Positions 5,897 to 8,130 of a DNA stretch of 8,130 bases are shown here, piece after piece. The stretch comes from Oscillospiraceae bacterium (lineage in GTDB: Bacteria > Bacillota_A > Clostridia > Oscillospirales > Ruminococcaceae), in the NCBI GenBank assembly GCA_017848205.1, contig JAGDDO010000454.1, forward strand, positions 1 through 8,130, written 5' to 3'. The stretch's first letter is position 1. Each line of letters starts with the position of its first letter. A program made the position numbers and the translations under genes. The notes below the pieces were generated by a model. It did no database searches and was not told the DNA's origin. It was given only the letters and a program-made list of their open reading frames with translations.

Positions 5897-7261
5897 GTGA
5901 ATCAATATCCGTATCATATATGGGAAACTGTTCTGTGGTCATTAGTAACTTCGTTTCCGTTCATCCCGCTGGTACTGTATACATTCAGAGGGCACTGGCG
6001 TTTCGGGAAAAAAGTCACATTTGCTTTTTCCGGAATCATTTTGGTTGTTCAGACGATACTCCGCGAGATACAGTTTTATATGGTATCTGAATCATACAGT
6101 TCGTTATGTGATATGATAATAGCTGTTTTCTATATTCTGTTTATTTTCATTGCGCTGAAAGAACATATCGGAAAGCTGATTTTTAGCGTTCTTGTTTTAA
6201 GTAATCTCGGGGATTTTTCAGTTTACTGCGGAAAGTTTCTCGAAAACCTGTTTTTCCCGGAATGCGCTAAGCTTCAGTATCACTTTACCTATCCTCTTTT
6301 TATGATGCTGATACTGTTAGTCGAGCTGCCGCTTATTTATCTGTTTGTATTCCGGAATATCTGCTCACATGACGCAGCAGAAAATGATCCGGCAGATCAC
6401 GAAAATATCGGAAATTATCTCTGGCGGTATCTCTGGATAGTTCCTGCAGTCTTTTATTTAATAGAGGCACAGTTTTTCTATGCTTCACATCTTCAGGGGT
6501 TTGAGAGTTTTATGAGCCCGATCAATAATCTGTATCTGCTTATTATTGACGTTGGTACGGTGATCATTTACCGTATTATCATCCAGACTGCTGAACTCTA
6601 CAAAAGGAACACTGCACTGCTTACGGAAAATCATGTTCTTTCGATACAAAGACTGCAGTATGACAGTCTGAATGAACGTCTTGAAAATATGCGCCGTACA
6701 AGGCACGATCTGCGTCACCACACAGCACTGCTCAGACAGATACGGCAAAGCGGAGATATTTCCGCACTTGACGAACTTATAGATACATACACCGAGGAGA
6801 ACTGCCTTGATCAGCCGCTGGTCTTCTGCGAGAATGAAACTGTGAATATCGTGCTGGCGTTTTATTCTGAAAGGGCGTATAAAAACAATATCGCATTTTC
6901 CGTGAAAGCCGATATTCCGGAAGATATTTTTGCCGACAGGAAAGACCTTGCCGTATTGTTCGGAAATCTTCTTGAAAATGCAGCTGATGCATGTACGGAG
7001 GTCGAAGACGGCAGATTTATCGACCTGACTTCCACATATAAAACAACGAGTCAGGGTAAACACAGCCTTTCGGTCATCATAAAAAACAGCTTTGTTACAG
7101 CGCCGACAAGAACCGAAAACGGGCTTTTCAAATCCACCAAGCACGTCGGCGAAGGCATCGGAACCGGCTCTGTAGAGATCATTTCAAAAAAATATGGCGG
7201 TACCTGCTCCTTCAGACCGGATGGCAGTGTATTCACTGTTTCGGTGATACTTTACGAATGA
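5897..7261 (+). CDS. GHKL (AgrC-like, HPK10) sensor histidine kinase, 454 aa
   Basis: This is a membrane sensor kinase, probably the partner of the divergent LytTR regulator. About six hydrophobic segments fill residues 8-230 (around 10-28, 42-56, 74-88, 93-107, 132-152, 178-196 and 209-230, one perhaps not spanning), as in AgrC-type receptors for secreted peptides. A coiled-coil-like linker (231-265) leads to the phosphoacceptor His270 in RTRHDLRHH. The ATPase domain shows the N box NLLENAADAC (357-366), KNS (396-398) and the glycine-rich GEGIGTGSVEIISKKYGG (418-435). The length is normal. The start is uncertain: no ATG is suitable, the frame opens after a stop at 5864-5866, and AGAGGGG (5877-5883) is 13 nt from GTG 5897 but only 1 nt from TTG 5885. 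I chose GTG 5897. No peptide pheromone gene is visible nearby, so the ligand is unknown. Confidence 0.9.
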   Translation: MNQYPYHIWETVLWSLVTSFPFIPLVLYTFRGHWRFGKKVTFAFSGIILVVQTILREIQFYMVSESYSSLCDMIIAVFYILFIFIALKEHIGKLIFSVLVLSNLGDFSVYCGKFLENLFFPECAKLQYHFTYPLFMMLILLVELPLIYLFVFRNICSHDAAENDPADHENIGNYLWRYLWIVPAVFYLIEAQFFYASHLQGFESFMSPINNLYLLIIDVGTVIIYRIIIQTAELYKRNTALLTENHVLSIQRLQYDSLNERLENMRRTRHDLRHHTALLRQIRQSGDISALDELIDTYTEENCLDQPLVFCENETVNIVLAFYSERAYKNNIAFSVKADIPEDIFADRKDLAVLFGNLLENAADACTEVEDGRFIDLTSTYKTTSQGKHSLSVIIKNSFVTAPTRTENGLFKSTKHVGEGIGTGSVEIISKKYGGTCSFRPDGSVFTVSVILYE

Positions 7262-7307
7262 TCTTATTATGCTTCCGTCATCGGACGATTCCCCCCGCGG
7301 ATAAGGT

Positions 7308-7333
7308 ATTTTTCATCACGGGTGATGAAAAAT
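7308..7333. repeat. perfect 12-bp inverted repeat after the kinase gene
   Basis: ATTTTTCATCAC (7308-7319) and GTGATGAAAAAT (7322-7333) pair perfectly around GG, so the real RNA loop would open to CGGG. It lies 47 nt after the kinase stop. The T run is on the 5' side of the stem and the A run on the 3' side, so it is not a classical terminator on either strand. It may act together with the GC-rich hairpin that follows at 7344-7368. Confidence 0.6.
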
Positions 7334-7343
7334 ATATAATAGC

Positions 7344-7368
7344 AATGGCCGCCGCGGAGGCGGCCATT
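7344..7368 (+). terminator. very GC-rich hairpin, possible terminator of the kinase transcript
   Basis: AATGGCCGCC (7344-7353) pairs perfectly with GGCGGCCATT (7359-7368) around GCGGA. The tail ATTACATTTC is only moderately U-rich, so termination is possible but weak by sequence. It stands out sharply in base composition from the AT-rich flanks. It is the best candidate for the end of the kinase mRNA. Confidence 0.45.
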
Positions 7369-7439
7369 ACATTTCAGGAAGCAAGAGCATCACAGCTGCG
7401 TTATCGAAAAAGCATGATTGAATTGGTGAATATTGCTAT

Positions 7440-7472
7440 GCGGTTTATGAAGATATTTTCATCATAAACCGC
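7440..7472. repeat. 11-bp inverted repeat abutting the flavodoxin promoter
   Basis: GCGGTTTATGA (7440-7450) and TCATAAACCGC (7462-7472) are perfect inverted arms around an 11-nt AT-rich centre. The right arm ends at the base before the -35 TTGACA. No T run follows on either strand, so a terminator is unlikely. It could be an upstream regulator site, a DNA-structure element, or a hairpin in read-through RNA. Confidence 0.5.
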
Positions 7473-7501
7473 TTGACAATCAAAGATATATTTGATACAA
7501 T
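7473..7501 (+). promoter_or_regulatory. near-consensus promoter of the flavodoxin gene
   Basis: TTGACA (7473-7478), a 17-bp spacer and TACAAT (7496-7501) make a strong sigma-A-like promoter. The predicted start is near 7508, with a leader of about 95 nt to the ATG at 7604. Inverted repeats lie inside the spacer and just after the start point, which suggests repression. Confidence 0.85.
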
Positions 7502-7525
7502 ATAGTTGTAGCAAATATAATTTGC
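7480..7525. promoter_or_regulatory. two related inverted repeats over the flavodoxin promoter, possible repressor operator
   Basis: TCAAAGATATATTTGA (7480-7495) fills most of the -35/-10 spacer and has TCAAA/TTTGA arms. GCAAATATAATTTGC (7511-7525) begins about 3 bp after the predicted start and has perfect GCAAAT/ATTTGC arms around ATA. The two share a CAAA...TTTG core. Two similar dyads at the spacer and at the start point are a common layout for a dimeric repressor of the MarR, HxlR or TetR kind. The identity of the regulator is not visible. Confidence 0.45.
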
Positions 7526-7603
7526 TGTGTACTAATAAAGTAATGGTCTGTTAGCAGTTATGGTACATGATATCACAAAGAATCAAGAACCGGAGGTATA
7601 TTT

Positions 7604-8047
7604 ATGAAATCTATAGTTATTTACTTCAGCACAGAAACAGGCAAAACAAGAAAGGTAGCAGAGGAGTTCTCAAAGTCAGCAGGTGCTGATCTGTTCGAGA
7701 TCGTACCGGAAATTCCGTACAGTGCTGCCGATATAAAGTGGACAAATCCTCTTGCAAGATGCAATAAGGAGAAGATAGGCAAAAAGGATGTTCCTGTTAA
7801 GGGAAAGATCGAAAACTGGGATGAATACGACACTGTATATCTCGGATTCCCGATATGGTATGCCGGTGCACCGAATGTAGTCAACACTTTCTGCAAAGGT
7901 TACAGCTGGGCAGGAAAGACTCTTCACATTTTTGCAACATCAGGCGGCAGCGGAATAGGAAAAACTGCAGAAAAACTCGAACCGTATGTAAGCGGTGCCA
8001 GAATAGAAAGTGCTGTAAGAGTAACATCTGCTTCAGAAATCAGATAA
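7604..8047 (+). CDS. flavodoxin-like FMN-binding protein, 147 aa
   Basis: This is a small cytoplasmic electron-transfer protein of the short-chain flavodoxin fold, related to the flavodoxin-like proteins common in clostridia. The FMN phosphate loop is clear at the N-terminus as FSTETGKTRKVAEEF (8-22), with the Thr/Ser-rich turn that binds the FMN phosphate. YLGFPIWYAGAPNVV (79-93) matches the loop with the aromatic Trp85/Tyr86 that stacks near the isoalloxazine ring, and IFATSGGSGIGKT (109-121) is the third flavin-contacting loop. GGAGG (7592-7596) lies 7 nt before the ATG. The protein ends at SASEIR; relatives usually carry a few more residues of the last helix (often with a Trp), so it is slightly short. 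It sits at the head of an apparent operon with the gene at 8064. Its strong promoter carries two dyads, which fits stress-induced expression, but the redox partner is unknown. Confidence 0.9.
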   Translation: MKSIVIYFSTETGKTRKVAEEFSKSAGADLFEIVPEIPYSAADIKWTNPLARCNKEKIGKKDVPVKGKIENWDEYDTVYLGFPIWYAGAPNVVNTFCKGYSWAGKTLHIFATSGGSGIGKTAEKLEPYVSGARIESAVRVTSASEIR

Positions 8048-8063
8048 GTAAAGAGGACTTAGT

Positions 8064-8130
8064 ATGATAGCAGATGAAATCAGAGAAAACCTTTTTAAAA
8101 TGCAGGACATAAAGTACAGGGATTTTCAGA
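8064..8130 (+). CDS. start of a probable AlkD-like DNA alkylation repair protein (partial)
   Basis: Only the first 22 codons are present and the gene runs off the right edge. GAGGA (8053-8057) lies 6 nt before the ATG, and the start is 16 nt after the flavodoxin stop, so the two are probably co-transcribed. The segment IRENLFKMQDIKYRDFQ closely resembles the opening helix of clostridial DNA alkylation repair enzymes of the HEAT-like AlkC/AlkD family, which begin with a pattern like I..LF..QD.KY.DF and remove positively charged alkylated purines. With so few residues the call rests on this single motif. Confidence 0.65.
   Translation, partial: MIADEIRENLFKMQDIKYRDFQ

Noticed and set aside
5770..6090. 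106-codon plus-strand frame starting ahead of the kinase
   Set aside because: It overlaps the kinase start in another frame, lacks a ribosome binding site and its 3' part is a shadow of the kinase's first membrane segments.
6485..7144. 219-codon minus-strand open frame
   Set aside because: It is antisense to the kinase catalytic domain, whose motifs are clear on the plus strand; it has no recognisable domain or signals.
7258..7467. 69-codon frame overlapping the kinase stop (ATGA)
   Set aside because: The ATGA overlap looks like translational coupling, but there is no ribosome binding site, the composition is poor, and the frame is made largely of the inverted repeats at 7308-7472.
1..8130. 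CRISPR arrays, tRNA or rRNA genes, insertion-sequence transposases
   Set aside because: No regularly spaced repeats, no cloverleaf or rRNA-like sequence and no transposase-like protein were seen on either strand.

Overview
The window looks like a chromosomal segment from a low-to-moderate-GC Gram-positive bacterium of the class Clostridia, with the Ruminococcus group as the best guess. The basis is strong GGAGG-type ribosome binding sites, sigma-A-like promoters with 17-bp spacers, a type II lipoprotein signal, an AgrC/AgrA-style (GHKL kinase + LytTR regulator) two-component system, and protein sequences of clostridial flavour. The taxonomic call is inference. TGA is used as a normal stop by three genes here, so the code is standard.

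Layout. (1) Positions 1-366, minus strand: the 5' part of a gene of unknown function that runs off the left edge and carries an in-frame TGA at codon 16. (2) Positions 367-770: a long intergenic region with the promoter of that gene, MarR-like palindromic motifs, a possible small RNA ending in a very strong terminator hairpin (564-605), and an inverted repeat just ahead of the next gene. (3) Positions 771-4687, plus strand: a two-gene operon of an 8-TM FtsX/MacB-type ABC permease with no ATPase gene beside it, and a lipoprotein whose body is a C45/AAT-like N-terminal-nucleophile hydrolase; it is closed by a terminator at 4745-4787. (4) Positions 4839-7261: a divergent two-component system, with the LytTR regulator on the minus strand and the GHKL kinase on the plus strand. 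The intergenic space between them is dense. It has two opposed promoters, a 21-bp-period direct repeat that fits a LytTR operator, and a 91-bp element with 12-bp terminal inverted repeats and a 4-bp flanking duplication that begins almost exactly at the predicted transcription start of the regulator. (5) Positions 7262-7603: a gene-free stretch with three strong hairpins, then a near-consensus promoter overlapped by two related inverted repeats. (6) Positions 7604-8130, plus strand: a short flavodoxin-like protein followed after 16 nt by the first 22 codons of what looks like an AlkD-type DNA alkylation repair protein.

How the parts may work together. The kinase/regulator pair is very likely autoregulated through the direct repeat. 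The neighbouring permease and surface hydrolase could be its output or belong to the same response to an extracellular peptide or amide compound, but no matching LytTR site was found by eye at the permease promoter, so this link is a hypothesis. The most unusual items are the 91-bp inverted-repeat element in the regulator leader, the LytTR-like repeat, the orphan permease/hydrolase pair, and the interrupted gene at the left edge.
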